64,000 nucleotides of DNA from Candidatus Obscuribacter sp. (GTDB lineage: Bacteria > Cyanobacteriota > Vampirovibrionia > Obscuribacterales > Obscuribacteraceae), in assembly GCA_016718315.1 (NCBI GenBank), contig JADKDV010000005.1:744001-808000 (forward strand). Reading direction: 5' to 3'. Shown in pieces: positions 24,670-34,448 of the stretch (positions within the stretch are counted from its first letter, which is position 1; each line of letters opens with the position of its first letter). The notes beneath the pieces are model-generated. The model did not search any database. It was not told the origin of the DNA and saw nothing but the letters and a program-made list of their open reading frames with translations. A program made the position numbers and the translations under genes.

Positions 24670-25834
24670 ATGGAAGATGCAGGACTGGTGGCTCTTAGCG
24701 AAGATGAGCAGAAGCGCTATGCTCGCCAAATTACCCTTGAGCAAATTGGTGAGGCCGGTCAACTAAAACTCAAAAAATGCCAGGGTGCTGCTGATAGGTT
24801 TGGGTGGGTTGGGCTCTCCAGTGGCTCTCTATCTGGCTGCCAGCGGTGTTGGTACGCTCGGTCTGTGTGATGATGACCTGGTGGACTTGAGTAATTTGCA
24901 AAGGCAAGTTATCTATAAGACTGGCGATGTTGGGCGCAAAAAGACTACCAGTGCTGCTTTTGCCATAGCTCAGTCCAATCCGCATGTGCTTTGTCAGACC
25001 TTTGATTGCAGGCTGACTGAGGCTAATGCCCGGGAGCTTGTGGCGGGTTTTGATATTGTCGTTGATTGTACAGATAGTATTGAGGCTCGTTATGCTCTCA
25101 GTGACGCTTGTGCAGCCGCCGGTATAGCCATGGTTTACGGTGCTTTGCATAAATTTGAAGGGCAGGTCAGTGTCTTTTGTTTACCAGGTACTCCCTGTTA
25201 CCGCTGCTATTTTGGTGGTGGTGATGTCACTGCCGTGCCCACTTGTGAGGCTGCTGGAGTGCTCGGCGTCTTGCCTGGCATTGTCGGAGCACTACAGGCA
25301 AACGAAGTGCTCAAGCTAATATTGGGGCTGGGCGATGTTTTAAGCGGCACAGTTTTGTTTTTTGATGCCCTCAATATGCAGTTTAGGACAATGCAGCTGC
25401 CTGTAGATAAACAGTGTCACTGTCAGGGTGCCGTAGATGTGCCGGCAGAGGCTGTACTGCCGCGACTATCTATCGATGCCAGCGTGCTAAAACAAAAACT
25501 GGAAGGCGAGAGCCGACCACTTTTGATTGATGTGCGCAGGCTCGATGAATACCGAGCCATGCGCTTTAGCAATTGTCTACATGTACCACTTGAGAGTTTT
25601 GCTGACCATTTACCAGAGATCAAAGAGGCTATTGTCTCGGCACCAGAGGTGGTGTTTTATTGCCGCTCTGGTGTGCGCAGCAAAACGGCCATAAATCTCG
25701 TGCATCAAGCACTCAGTGCCGGTGGCTTTGACCTGACAAAAATACCACCGCTATACAATTTGAGCGGTGGTATTTTGCAGTGGTATCGCTTGCATCAGGA
25801 CAGCTATTTAGAGTCCGATGCTAAAGGTATTTAG
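24670..25834 (+). CDS. ThiF/MoeB-type E1-like adenylyltransferase with rhodanese domain (one frame break)
   Basis: E1-like enzymes adenylate the C-terminus of sulfur carriers such as MoaD or ThiS. The N-terminus (LSEDEQKRYARQITLEQIGEAGQLKLK) is in one frame. After AAAAAA at about 24773-24778 the homology moves to another frame with LLIGLGGLGSPVALYLA, the nucleotide-binding GxGxxG. CDDDLVDLSNLQRQ, the zinc Cys pair CYRCYF and a C-terminal rhodanese domain (LLIDVRRLDEYR, active-site-type CRSGVRSK) follow. An A run one base shorter would restore a single frame of about 388 residues. The MoeB-rhodanese fusion is common (MoeZ/Uba4 type). The gene is probably functional if the indel is an error. 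Confidence 0.88.
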
Positions 25835-25836
25835 CT

Positions 25837-26948
25837 TTATTTGCAAGCAGCCGGTACTTTATCAAAGCGCTCAGCATCAGTCTTTGGTGCCATTGGGCTG
25901 ATGCCTATTGTTTCACCATTGATGGTGGTTTCGGCTGCCATAAATGGACCAGAGTTTTTGACAAAGTCATAGGGGAAGTTGAGTTTTACTTTTGAGACTT
26001 CATTTAAAAGTGCCATATGCTCTGGCGCCAGAGTGAGCTCAAGGGCGCCGAGATTGTCGTTTAATTGGTCCAGTGTGCGAGCACCAATGATTGACGAGGT
26101 CACTGTCTTTTGTGTTTGCACCCAGGCCAGAGCTACGCGAGCGGGTGTGGAGTCAAGCTCCTTTGCTACTTTTATCAGGGCATCGACTATTTCGTAGGTC
26201 TTTTCTTTTTGCAGGTGGTTTTTGACCCAGTCGCCCCGCGCAGGATCGATTTTGTCTTTGTTTTCTCTTGTGTATTTGCCAGTGAGGATGCCATATTTAA
26301 GAGGTGACCAGGGTGTGACACCCAGTCCCATTTCTTCTGCCATTGGTAGTAGTTCGCCTTCGACTGTACGTTCAAGCAGGGAGTATTCGATTTGCAGGGC
26401 TATAAGTGGCGTCCAGCCGCGCAGTCTGGCTGTCACTTGTGCTTGGGTGACTTTCCAGGCGGGGGTATCGCTAAAGCCTAAATATCTAACTTTGCCCTGT
26501 CTGACCAGATCGTCTAAAACACTCATGGTTTCTTCGATTGGTGTGTGTCTATCCCAGCAGTGCATCCACAAGAGGTCGACATAGTCTGTGCGCATTCTTC
26601 TGAGAGATGCTTCCAGCGCTGCTACCACTGATTTGCGATTGGCTCCGCCAGCATTGGGATCGCCTGGATAGAGTGTGCCAAAAAATTTAGTAGCAACCAC
26701 TGCCTGGTCGCGGCGCACATCTGATCTGTTGAGATAGTTGCCGAGGATGACTTCGCTATGTCCCTTGGTGTAAACATTGGCGGTATCAATAAAGTTGCCG
26801 CCCAATTCAAAAAACGGTCGAGTATGGCGTGTGATTCTTGCTCACTTGAGCCAAAGCCCCATTCTGAGCCAAAAGTCATAGCGCCCAGACAAAATGGGCT
26901 GACTCGCAAACCGGAGTGTCCAAGAGTGACATAGTGATTTAATGGCAT
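25837..26948 (-). CDS. Aldo/keto reductase (one frame break)
   Basis: An NAD(P)H-dependent aldo/keto reductase of about 370 residues. The N-terminal part (GHSGLRVSPFCLGAMTFG) runs from an ATG at 26948 with GAGGGAAAG ahead. At 26806-26811 a run of six T (minus strand) should have seven to continue ILDRFFELGGNFIDTANVYTKGHSE. The remaining frame holds the catalytic Asp/Tyr (IDTANVYTKG), Lys (ATKFFG) and His (LLWMHCWD), plus the NADP-binding SSIIGARTLDQL. It is paralogous to the reductase at 41528-42691, sharing the GDPNGG region. The substrate is unknown. Confidence 0.88.
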
Positions 26949-27063
26949 ACTTTCCCTCTATTAAACATGGCAGGCAATCAATGACCGTAAGTCAGAATCA
27001 GTGCCAATGTTAACTCCACCAGTGGCTAGCGGTTCAAAAGCATATCAAAGCTTTAGGCTTTGC

Positions 27064-27777
27064 TTATTTGACTGAGCCTCTAAAAAAGTCCGAGATGTCC
27101 GATGACTTGGAGGAGCGCCCATCGCCAAAATAAAAGGCGGCGCGGTCCTCGACAAAAGCGTAATCTTTAGGGACATCGTTGCGCAACTGAGGCAGCGCTG
27201 ATTGGTTTGATGCGGATCGGACTCAAAGTATGAGGCCAGAAGTTACCGTTTAGGTCGCTACTTTTACAGGGAAGCCATAATCCGCTGGCAATAAAAACAG
27301 AGAACACCAGGCTTTAAGTCCTATTGGAGCAACTGGTGCTTTTTGTAAGGTGAAAAATTCCAGGGCTGGTTTGAGTGTCCCACCGGCTTTAGTGTAGCCC
27401 TCGTAGCGTACACATTTTTGCCCCAGTAGTTCGCATTTTTCTTTTGTTACTACTTTGCTCAGTCCTTTAAATCGCGGATTTGTATAGCCTATGCCAAGGC
27501 AGCTGTCTTTGATTGGATTGATAACATAGCTTTTGTTTTCGGCGTTGACTGAGAGCGTGCGGTTGGGTTGATTTTGCGACCAGAGCATATAGCCGAGGGT
27601 ATCGACGCCGTTTATGGCGGTGGATGATATTAAAAACTTGATTGACCCAAACTGATTGGTCCGTCCTGCTACTTCCACCGCTCCTTGTGTTGCCGGTTGA
27701 GCATGTGCGCTAAGAGTCAGAGCCAGCGATTGCGTCAAAAGTAGCAAAGCGCAGTTTTGAATTGTTTTTATCGTCAC
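27064..27777 (-). CDS. Secreted protein, unknown (two frame breaks near the 3' end)
   Basis: A signal peptide (hydrophobic core about 8-24, ending SAHAQ) is followed by a soluble domain with four Cys (SCLGIGY, EKCELLGQKCVRYEG, AWCSLFL) that could form disulfides. The first frame ends at 27250. The downstream 180 bases clearly look coding in other frames: NFWPHTLSPIRIKPIS, then VPKDYAFVEDRAAFYFGDG, ending at a TAA at 27064-27066. Two single-base indels, at about 27250 and 27200, would join them into one protein of about 235 residues. It starts with GTG without a clear ribosome binding site. No family recognised. Confidence 0.65.
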
Positions 27778-28062
27778 TATTGTGTGTTTTGACTCCCGGC
27801 AATTTGAGGCGGCTGCTCACGTCCTTTGCCTTTATGCCACACCAATTTAAATTGAAATCCAATACTCACGATGATTTCATGCTCGGGATCTAAGATGTAA
27901 GCAGCTGCCAAAAATACAAAAATTTACTGCCAAAGGGCAAAAGTGCTCATTAACTAATTGAGGCAGTAAACTAAATGTTCAATTTGGTGTCCTTGCTGGT
28001 ATCCCCGTTAGATAGTTTGTGGTTTGGCGATTGCCTGCAATTGCCTGGTGGTAGGACCCAAA

Positions 28063-29367
28063 ATGGAAAATTTACAAACAAGAAATGGACGAGTCTTTAT
28101 TGTTGGAGACCAACAGGCAAGCTCTGGTCAAGATCAATTAACCAGTACATTGCAGGGTAACCTATCAGATAAGCCTATTGCTTACTTGCTCTCAATCGCT
28201 CAGCACTGCGATGCTACCGGATATTTGCATATCGGTCCCAGAGCCTGTGCAGTCGTTATTCAATTAGCGCTGGGCAGCCCCCGCTACGCCGTCTCGCCTA
28301 TGGGTAAAGGACATGAAGTGATCATGGACCTCTTTACCTGGAAGTCAGGGGCTATCAGTTTTGAGCCTGGTAAGTTGCCAGAGTCTGTCAACGTCGATGA
28401 GACTATTGAGCAAATTGTGTCTTGCGGAGAAGTTTTTGGTCACGATACTGACTTTTTGCACAGCCATATGATCACTGATCAATCGATTTTGTTGCGCGGT
28501 CCTAAATGCGGTAAAGAAGAATTTGAGTCTATGCTCAAAGGCTGTAAAACAGTCAAAAGTGATGTGCTGGCTGAGTTGTTTAGTAGTATTTACGGCACTC
28601 TCAATTTGCTTGATGTGGCAGAGAGGCTCAATTTGCCGCGCAGTCAGTGGGTCATGGGTGTGGCTTATTTGCTGCGTAGTGGAGCGCTCGTGGCACCGGA
28701 TGGCACATCACTTAAGACAAATGAAACCGGAGTCAATCTCCTTGCTGATTTGAGTCGCGTCGAGGCCGCTTCCAGCGCCGTTGCCGCTACTGCCGAAATG
28801 GAAGTGGTACAGACATCGGTGCCATTAGGGTTGCCTCTAGCGCCTGTAGTCCTGAAGCATCAGAGCGGACGTGTCAGTCTCGATCTTTTAAACAATCCAG
28901 ATACTGGCATTGTCAATGCCGAAGTGATGGAATATTTTGTGGTGGCAGAGTTTTTGAGAGCGGTGCGCTTTAAAACTCCCCTTACTCTCATGGTCTTTTG
29001 TCTCTGTCAGGATAGCACCAGTGCCAGTGCTATTTACCTCGAGCACCTGCGCACGATTTTGACTTTGATTGATGGTGTCAGGCGTGAAGTAGACATGTTT
29101 GGTCATTTTGGCGAGCGCACTTACGCTATGCTTTTGCCCAATGTTTTGCCGGAGCAAGCAAGTGTACTGGCCGATCGCATTGGTGCTCAAATTACTAAGG
29201 ACCTGCCTGCCTTTGCCGCTAGTGGTATGTCAATGCATTTTGGCATTGCCGGTGCGCCCACTGACGCTGTAGAGATTGTCACCCTAGCTATGGGAGCGCA
29301 GCAAGCGATGAAAGCTGCTCATGACACCAAAGCCCTAAAGATGTTAGTCAATCAAATCAGGGCTTAG
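28063..29367 (+). CDS. DUF4388 (PatA-like) protein with degenerate GGDEF-like domain
   Basis: A 434-residue cytoplasmic protein. I chose the ATG at 28063, which has GTAGGA 6 bases ahead. Residues about 30-140 match the PatA/DUF4388 pattern: LQGNLSDKPIAYLLSIAQ followed by a hydrophobic strand and DLFTWKSGAISFE. A winged-helix-like segment follows (about 165-225). The C-terminal 150 residues have GGDEF-fold spacing (RREVDMFGHFGERTYAMLLPN), but the signature is FGERT rather than GG(D/E)EF, so diguanylate cyclase activity is not expected. Probably a signalling scaffold or effector-binding protein. Confidence 0.82.
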   Translation: MENLQTRNGRVFIVGDQQASSGQDQLTSTLQGNLSDKPIAYLLSIAQHCDATGYLHIGPRACAVVIQLALGSPRYAVSPMGKGHEVIMDLFTWKSGAISFEPGKLPESVNVDETIEQIVSCGEVFGHDTDFLHSHMITDQSILLRGPKCGKEEFESMLKGCKTVKSDVLAELFSSIYGTLNLLDVAERLNLPRSQWVMGVAYLLRSGALVAPDGTSLKTNETGVNLLADLSRVEAASSAVAATAEMEVVQTSVPLGLPLAPVVLKHQSGRVSLDLLNNPDTGIVNAEVMEYFVVAEFLRAVRFKTPLTLMVFCLCQDSTSASAIYLEHLRTILTLIDGVRREVDMFGHFGERTYAMLLPNVLPEQASVLADRIGAQITKDLPAFAASGMSMHFGIAGAPTDAVEIVTLAMGAQQAMKAAHDTKALKMLVNQIRA

Positions 29368-29385
29368 AGTCGGTTTAACGAATAA

Positions 29386-29419
29386 CAAAAAGGGGAGAGC
29401 CATTGTCTCTCCCCTTTTA
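29386..29419. terminator. Bidirectional Rho-independent terminator
   Basis: A perfect 12-base-pair stem, AAAAGGGGAGAG (29388-29399) with CTCTCCCCTTTT (29407-29418), and a 7-base loop. It has A and T runs on the two sides and lies between convergent genes, so it can serve both. Confidence 0.9.
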
Positions 29420-29440
29420 AATTGTCTTGCTATACGCGGG

Positions 29441-30370
29441 TTAAACAGCGGCTCCAGTATTGGCGCTGGCTTCTAGAGCCTTGCGCAGAGAGCCACCACA
29501 TTTGGTGATTAGTTCGTCTGCTTGTGCTCTGCCCATTTTGCGGGTAAGCATGAGAATGGCGGTTTTAGCCTGGAAGTGGCTTGCCACAAGCGCGCCCTCG
29601 GCGATTGGTCTGGCTACATTGCAGAGCAATGCAATGATTGAAACTGCTCTTTCTCTCAATTTTTCGTTGGTAGGTTTGAGGTCCACCATCAAGTTTTCGT
29701 AGACTTTACCCAGTCTCACCATGGTGCAGGTCGAAATCAAGTTAAGTACCATCTTTTGAGCTGTACCGGCTTTCATCCGAGTACTGCCGGTGAGAGCTTC
29801 GGGACCAACCACTGGAGCGATTGTGACATCGCAAACTTGAGCGAGCGGGGACTCGAAGTTGTTAACGAGAGCGATTACTGCGGCCCCTTCTTTTTTGCCG
29901 TATTCGCAGGCGGCTATGACATAAGGAGTGCGTCCGCTGGCAGTAATACCGATGATGGCATCTTTGCTGGATACATTTATTGCTTTGGCGTCTTTTTCGC
30001 CCAGTTCTCTAGAGTCTTCGGCGTTTTCAAAGGAGACAAACATTGCTTCTTTGCCGCCAGCGATGCAAGCCTGGACCATTTCTCTATCGACACCAAAGGT
30101 GGGATGGCACTCTGTGGCATCGAGGACACCGAGGCGACCGCTGGTACCAGCGCCAAAATAAATCAGTCTGCCGCCTTGAGAGATACGTTCGACGACTAGA
30201 TCCACTGCTTTGGCAATTTCAGGGGTGACTTTTTGCACTGCTTCGGCGACATCAAAGTCTTCTTTTTGTACGCGTGCTACCAGATCTGCTGAACTCAGCA
30301 CATCGAGGTCCATGGTTCTGCTATTTCTTTCTTCGGTCACCATTTTGGTGAATTCTTGTATGTAGCCCAT
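29441..30370 (-). CDS. murQ: N-acetylmuramic acid 6-phosphate etherase
   Basis: MurQ cleaves the D-lactyl ether of MurNAc-6-phosphate to GlcNAc-6-phosphate during peptidoglycan recycling. The 309 residues include the SIS domain and family motifs: TEERNSRT near the start, GGRLIYFGAGTSGRLGVLDA (sugar-phosphate loop), ECHPTFG, GPEALTGSTRMKAGTAQK and the helical C-terminal UBA-like part. The ATG is preceded by AGGAAGG. It lies 87 bases downstream of the hydantoinase gene on the same strand. No other recycling genes are adjacent. Confidence 0.96.
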   Translation of the reverse strand: MGYIQEFTKMVTEERNSRTMDLDVLSSADLVARVQKEDFDVAEAVQKVTPEIAKAVDLVVERISQGGRLIYFGAGTSGRLGVLDATECHPTFGVDREMVQACIAGGKEAMFVSFENAEDSRELGEKDAKAINVSSKDAIIGITASGRTPYVIAACEYGKKEGAAVIALVNNFESPLAQVCDVTIAPVVGPEALTGSTRMKAGTAQKMVLNLISTCTMVRLGKVYENLMVDLKPTNEKLRERAVSIIALLCNVARPIAEGALVASHFQAKTAILMLTRKMGRAQADELITKCGGSLRKALEASANTGAAV

Positions 30371-30457
30371 GATTACCTTCCTAAGATTGCCTGTGATTTG
30401 TCTGATTTAAAAGTGATTTTAACAGTGTTTAGCGCTCTTTTCCGTACTTAGAGCAGC

Positions 30458-31879
30458 TTATTTGTGTTTTGTGATGGATAAAGCTGATTCTTTGGTCTTG
30501 TGTTGCACGGTGGAGCGCTTGAGATAGCTGCCGTCACCCATTTTGCCCAGATACTGACCCTTGTCGATAACCAGCTTGCCCCGGCTAAAGACATAGCGGG
30601 CGTCGCCCTGCACGTTCATACCTTCGTAGCAGTTGTAGTCGACGTTCATGTGGTGATTTTTGGCTGAAATGGTCCATTTTTTGTCCGGATCAAAGAGCAC
30701 GATATCAGCGTCTGAGCCTACTGCAATGGTACCTTTGCGGGGAAACAGCCCAAAGATCTTGGCAGCTGAGGTGGATGTGATTTCGACAAAACGGTTGAGG
30801 TTGATGCGGCCCTGCACCACCCCGCCGGTGTAAATGAGGCTCATGCGGTTTTCGACACCGGGTCCGCCATTGGGTATTTTGCTAAAGTCATCTTTGCCCA
30901 GTTGTTTTTGATTGGCAAAGCAAAAGGGGCAATGATCTGTCGATACTGTTTGCAGATCGTTCATTCTAAGCCCTGTCCAGAGTTCTTCCTGGTTCCACTT
31001 TTCTCTAAGGGGTGGGGTCATGACATATTTTGCCCCTTCAAAATTTTCTCTTTCGTTGTGGCTGATATCCAAAAAGAGATACTGTGGGCAGGTTTCGGCA
31101 AATGCCGGGATGCCTTCATCGCGGGCTTCTTTGATTTTTTTGAGGGCGTCGTAACAGCTCAAGTGCACTATGTAGACAGGTGAGCCAGCCATTTCGGCTA
31201 GAGCTATGGCGCGGTTGACACCTTCTGCTTCCGCTTTAGTGGGTCTTGTCAGGGCGTGAAACTTAGGCGCGGTGCAGCCTTGCTCTAGGGCATACTGGAC
31301 GATTTCATTGATTACCACACCGTTTTCGGCGTGCATACAAATAAGTCCACCTTGCTCACCAGCAGTGACCATGGCTCTAAAAATAGTGGCATCATCCACA
31401 AGCAGCACACCCGGATAAGCCATAAACAGCTTAAAGCTGGTCACGCCTTCCTGGTCTATTAGTTTCTTCATTTCGGAGAGGCGCTCTCTGGGCATGTCCG
31501 TGGTGATCATATGGAAGCCATAGTCAATTGCCGCTTTGCCTGCTGCTTTGGCATGCCAGGTATCGAGCGCTTCGTAGAGAGATTGACCTTTGTTTTGGAT
31601 GGCAAAGTCGATAATCGTGGTGGTACCGCCGTGGGCAGCAGCCCTTGTACCTGTCTCGAAGTTGTCAGCGGAAGTTGTGCCGCCGAAGGGCATGTCCATG
31701 TGGGTGTGGGCGTCGATACCGCCAGGGATGACGAGCAAGCCCTCGGCATCGATGACCTGGTCTGCTTCCATCTCCAGGCATTCGCCGATGACTGAGATGC
31801 GCTCCCCATCAATCAATATATCGCCATGATAATCATCTACGGCAGTAACGATGCGCCCGTTTTTGATCAGTGTTTTCAT
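30458..31879 (-). CDS. hydA: Dihydropyrimidinase / D-hydantoinase
   Basis: A 473-residue cyclic amidohydrolase that hydrolyses dihydropyrimidines or hydantoins. The metal site is complete: GGIDAHTHMDMP (HxH), the carboxylated Lys in SFKLFMAYPG, His in CMHAENG and VHLSC, and Asp in STDHCPF. GGTTSADNFETGTRAAAHGGTT is the family-diagnostic loop. Its length is standard. The natural role may be reductive pyrimidine catabolism; the accompanying dehydrogenase and beta-ureidopropionase are not in the window. It is divergent from dnaG. Confidence 0.93.
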   Translation of the reverse strand: MKTLIKNGRIVTAVDDYHGDILIDGERISVIGECLEMEADQVIDAEGLLVIPGGIDAHTHMDMPFGGTTSADNFETGTRAAAHGGTTTIIDFAIQNKGQSLYEALDTWHAKAAGKAAIDYGFHMITTDMPRERLSEMKKLIDQEGVTSFKLFMAYPGVLLVDDATIFRAMVTAGEQGGLICMHAENGVVINEIVQYALEQGCTAPKFHALTRPTKAEAEGVNRAIALAEMAGSPVYIVHLSCYDALKKIKEARDEGIPAFAETCPQYLFLDISHNERENFEGAKYVMTPPLREKWNQEELWTGLRMNDLQTVSTDHCPFCFANQKQLGKDDFSKIPNGGPGVENRMSLIYTGGVVQGRINLNRFVEITSTSAAKIFGLFPRKGTIAVGSDADIVLFDPDKKWTISAKNHHMNVDYNCYEGMNVQGDARYVFSRGKLVIDKGQYLGKMGDGSYLKRSTVQHKTKESALSITKHK

Positions 31880-31911
31880 GCCGTCTCCAATACAAAAATG
31901 ATTAGCTGAAA

Positions 31912-31917
31912 ATTATA
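31912..31917 (-). promoter_or_regulatory. Candidate -10 box for the hydantoinase gene
   Basis: A perfect TATAAT on the minus strand, about 33 bases upstream of the hydantoinase ATG. No good -35 lies at standard spacing. Confidence 0.3.
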
Positions 31918-31978
31918 TACGCTTGGCGAAGTGTGGGGCATTATTTCAAGGTTCTCAAGCGTACTGACTCAGTCTTCA

Positions 31979-31987
31979 TGCTATAAA
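31979..31987 (+). promoter_or_regulatory. Candidate extended -10 promoter for dnaG-sigA
   Basis: TGCTATAAA matches the extended -10 form with one mismatch, 28 bases upstream of the dnaG start. It would drive dnaG and the primary sigma factor gene. Confidence 0.35.
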
Positions 31988-32014
31988 CAACCTGGAGCTT
32001 AAGGAGTAAGTACA

Positions 32015-34423
32015 TTGAAGGGCGTGACATCCGAGGTCATAGCTGAAGTCCGGTCACGGGCTGGCATATTGGAAGTAATTTCGGAAACTGTCGTCCTCAA
32101 GAGGGCTGGTAAGGATTACAAGGGCTGCTGCCCTTTTCATGGCGAAAAATCGCCATCATTTTTTGTCAGCCCCGACAAAGGCATTTTTAAGTGTTTTGGC
32201 TGCAATGAGGGCGGCGACGTCTTTGCCTTTATTCAAAAGTCCAAAGGTCTGGATTTTATTGATTCGGTCAGAGATCTGGCTCAAAAGTATGGTGTACAGC
32301 TAGCGGAGTCTGTGGAAGACCGCAAGCAATACGATAAGCGCTCGCAGATTTTGATGCTCTATCAGCAAGCTAGTGAGTATTACATCCATCTTTTGCAAGA
32401 CCCCAACGAAGGCGCCTTTGCTCGTCAGTATCTGCAAGACCGCGGTATGACTGCTGAGACTATCGACAAATTCAAATTGGGTTATGCTCCCAATGCCTGG
32501 GACGGACTGCTTACATATTTGAGCGAAAAAACCAAAGTCTCGCAAGCCACACTAGAAGAGGCAGGGCTAGTGAGAAAGCGCCAGGAGAGTAGCGGTTGCT
32601 ATGATCTCTTCCGCAATAGATTGATGATACCGATTTGCGATAGCGATGGTAAAGTCATCGCCTTTGGTGGCAGGACTCTGGGCGATGATCAAGTCAAATA
32701 TCTCAATTCACCTGAGACCCCGATCTATCATAAGGGGCTGCACCTGTTTGGTTTTAACCTGGCCAAAGACTCCATCAAAAAGAAAGATAGCGTCATTGTG
32801 GTGGAGGGCTATTTTGATGCTATTACTTCCCATCAATTTGGCTTTACCAATACTGTGGCTACTCTTGGCACTGCTCTTACCGAGCAGCAAGCAAAGCAGC
32901 TGGTGCGCTATACCGATAGTAAACGGGTCTATCTCTCCTTTGACGCCGATGCTGCTGGCATTAGAGCTGTAGACCGCGGTAGCGAAGTGCTCACTCAAAT
33001 TGCCGAAGGTGTAGGCATTGAACTGAGAGTAATTGCCATACCGGGCGGCAAAGACCCAGACGAGTGCTTGCGCTCGGGGGCTGACGGTGTGGAGGCTTTT
33101 ACTCACGCTATCGATAAAGCGGCTTTGATGCTCGATTATCGCCTCGAAAAAGCCATTGCCGGTATCAACGTAACAAGCAGTATGGGACGCATCGAAGCCT
33201 CGCGCAAAGTCGTGCCAATACTGGCACAAATTAATAGCGCTATAGCGCGCAGTGAGTATCTACGCATCTGGGCGCTCAAGCTCGGCATCAGAGAAGAACA
33301 GTGGCTGACCGAAGTCGGTGAATATCGCCGTGCCAATAGATTAGATCAGCCTGCCCAAGGACAGGGCGGCGGCAATCGCGGCTATAACAACTACAACAAC
33401 AATTACAATAACCGTGGCTATAGCCAGTACAATCAAAACCAGGGCGGCAAATTTAGGGGCAACAATAATTTTGCTGGCGGCAATGCCTATGGCGGGTCAA
33501 ATGGTGGTGCGAGTACTCGCGCTGCTGAGCTTAGGCCGAGTGCGGCGCCTGATCATGACCCTTTTGCCGAAGCTATTGCCATGGATGACTCCAGTATGCA
33601 CGGACCCGCTGGTGATGATGACCGTGAAATCGCCATGCCTGCCAAACCCAAGCCAGTAGCAGCCCCAGCCCCCCAAGGCTACCAAAATCAGCAAGGTGGC
33701 TATCAAAACGGTCCAGGTGGCTTTCCCAATCAACAAGGCTTCCCCAATCAGCAGGGCGGCTATCAGGGTGGCTTTAACCAGGGCAATAAAGGTAACTGGC
33801 AAAAAGGCGGCGGCGGCAAAGGCGGCTTTAAAAAGAAAGAAAAAGATATTGCCGACGAAGAATCGATGCCCATGCCGTTTTATGTGCAAACCAGAAGGAC
33901 GCCCATGTCTGGCCATGTTGAAGGTGAAAAGCAGCTGCTTGCACTTTATCTCACCTCAAAAGAGGACTATGACATCGCCATCCGCGACCTGGGCGAAGAC
34001 CGACTGATTACTCCCGCTCACCGCACAATCAAGCAGGCCGTAGAGGGTGTGGGTCCTAACTTTGCCACTGTTGAGGATTTGCAAAATCTGGTCATGGACC
34101 GCATCGGTGCCGACAAAGAAGCCAGTAAAGCCATGGTAGATGTCATATACAAAGCCGAGGAATTTAGAAAACAAAAAGTTCCGGTACAGGTTGTTTTGAA
34201 AGAATCCCGGGCAAGAATATTAAAGGAGCGCATTTCCCTCTTGATAACCGAGAGCTTATCTCGGCTGTCTTCGGAGGACGAGAGCGAAGTAACCAGGATG
34301 CAAGGTAGAATAAAGCTGTTGACCGAGTTCAATGTGAAGGTATTACCCAATATCGAAACCATCGAAGAACTGGAAGACTTAAGACGCAAGCTAGACGCTA
34401 TCGAAGACGACCGAGTAAATTGA
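32015..34423 (+). CDS. dnaG: DNA primase with Gly/Asn/Gln-rich insert
   Basis: DnaG makes RNA primers at the replication fork. It starts at TTG with AAGGAG 9 bases ahead. It contains the CHC2 zinc finger (CCPFH...CFGC, about 38-64), the catalytic core with the EGYFD and FDADAAG TOPRIM motifs, and a C-terminal helicase-binding helical domain (about 630-802). At 802 residues it is about 200 longer than usual. The excess is a low-complexity segment at about 447-611, first Asn/Gly/Tyr-rich (GYNNYNNNYNNRGYSQYNQN), then acidic, then Gln/Gly/Pro-rich, ending in a Lys/Gly patch. The insert keeps the frame and sits between core and C-terminal domain. Confidence 0.95.
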   Translation: MKGVTSEVIAEVRSRAGILEVISETVVLKRAGKDYKGCCPFHGEKSPSFFVSPDKGIFKCFGCNEGGDVFAFIQKSKGLDFIDSVRDLAQKYGVQLAESVEDRKQYDKRSQILMLYQQASEYYIHLLQDPNEGAFARQYLQDRGMTAETIDKFKLGYAPNAWDGLLTYLSEKTKVSQATLEEAGLVRKRQESSGCYDLFRNRLMIPICDSDGKVIAFGGRTLGDDQVKYLNSPETPIYHKGLHLFGFNLAKDSIKKKDSVIVVEGYFDAITSHQFGFTNTVATLGTALTEQQAKQLVRYTDSKRVYLSFDADAAGIRAVDRGSEVLTQIAEGVGIELRVIAIPGGKDPDECLRSGADGVEAFTHAIDKAALMLDYRLEKAIAGINVTSSMGRIEASRKVVPILAQINSAIARSEYLRIWALKLGIREEQWLTEVGEYRRANRLDQPAQGQGGGNRGYNNYNNNYNNRGYSQYNQNQGGKFRGNNNFAGGNAYGGSNGGASTRAAELRPSAAPDHDPFAEAIAMDDSSMHGPAGDDDREIAMPAKPKPVAAPAPQGYQNQQGGYQNGPGGFPNQQGFPNQQGGYQGGFNQGNKGNWQKGGGGKGGFKKKEKDIADEESMPMPFYVQTRRTPMSGHVEGEKQLLALYLTSKEDYDIAIRDLGEDRLITPAHRTIKQAVEGVGPNFATVEDLQNLVMDRIGADKEASKAMVDVIYKAEEFRKQKVPVQVVLKESRARILKERISLLITESLSRLSSEDESEVTRMQGRIKLLTEFNVKVLPNIETIEELEDLRRKLDAIEDDRVN

Positions 34424-34448
34424 CCTAGACCTAGACGGAGACCCACGA

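Noticed and set aside
33497..33916. Minus-strand frame of 139 codons opposite the dnaG insert
   Set aside because: Antisense shadow of low-complexity Gly/Gln codons; dnaG domains flank it in frame.
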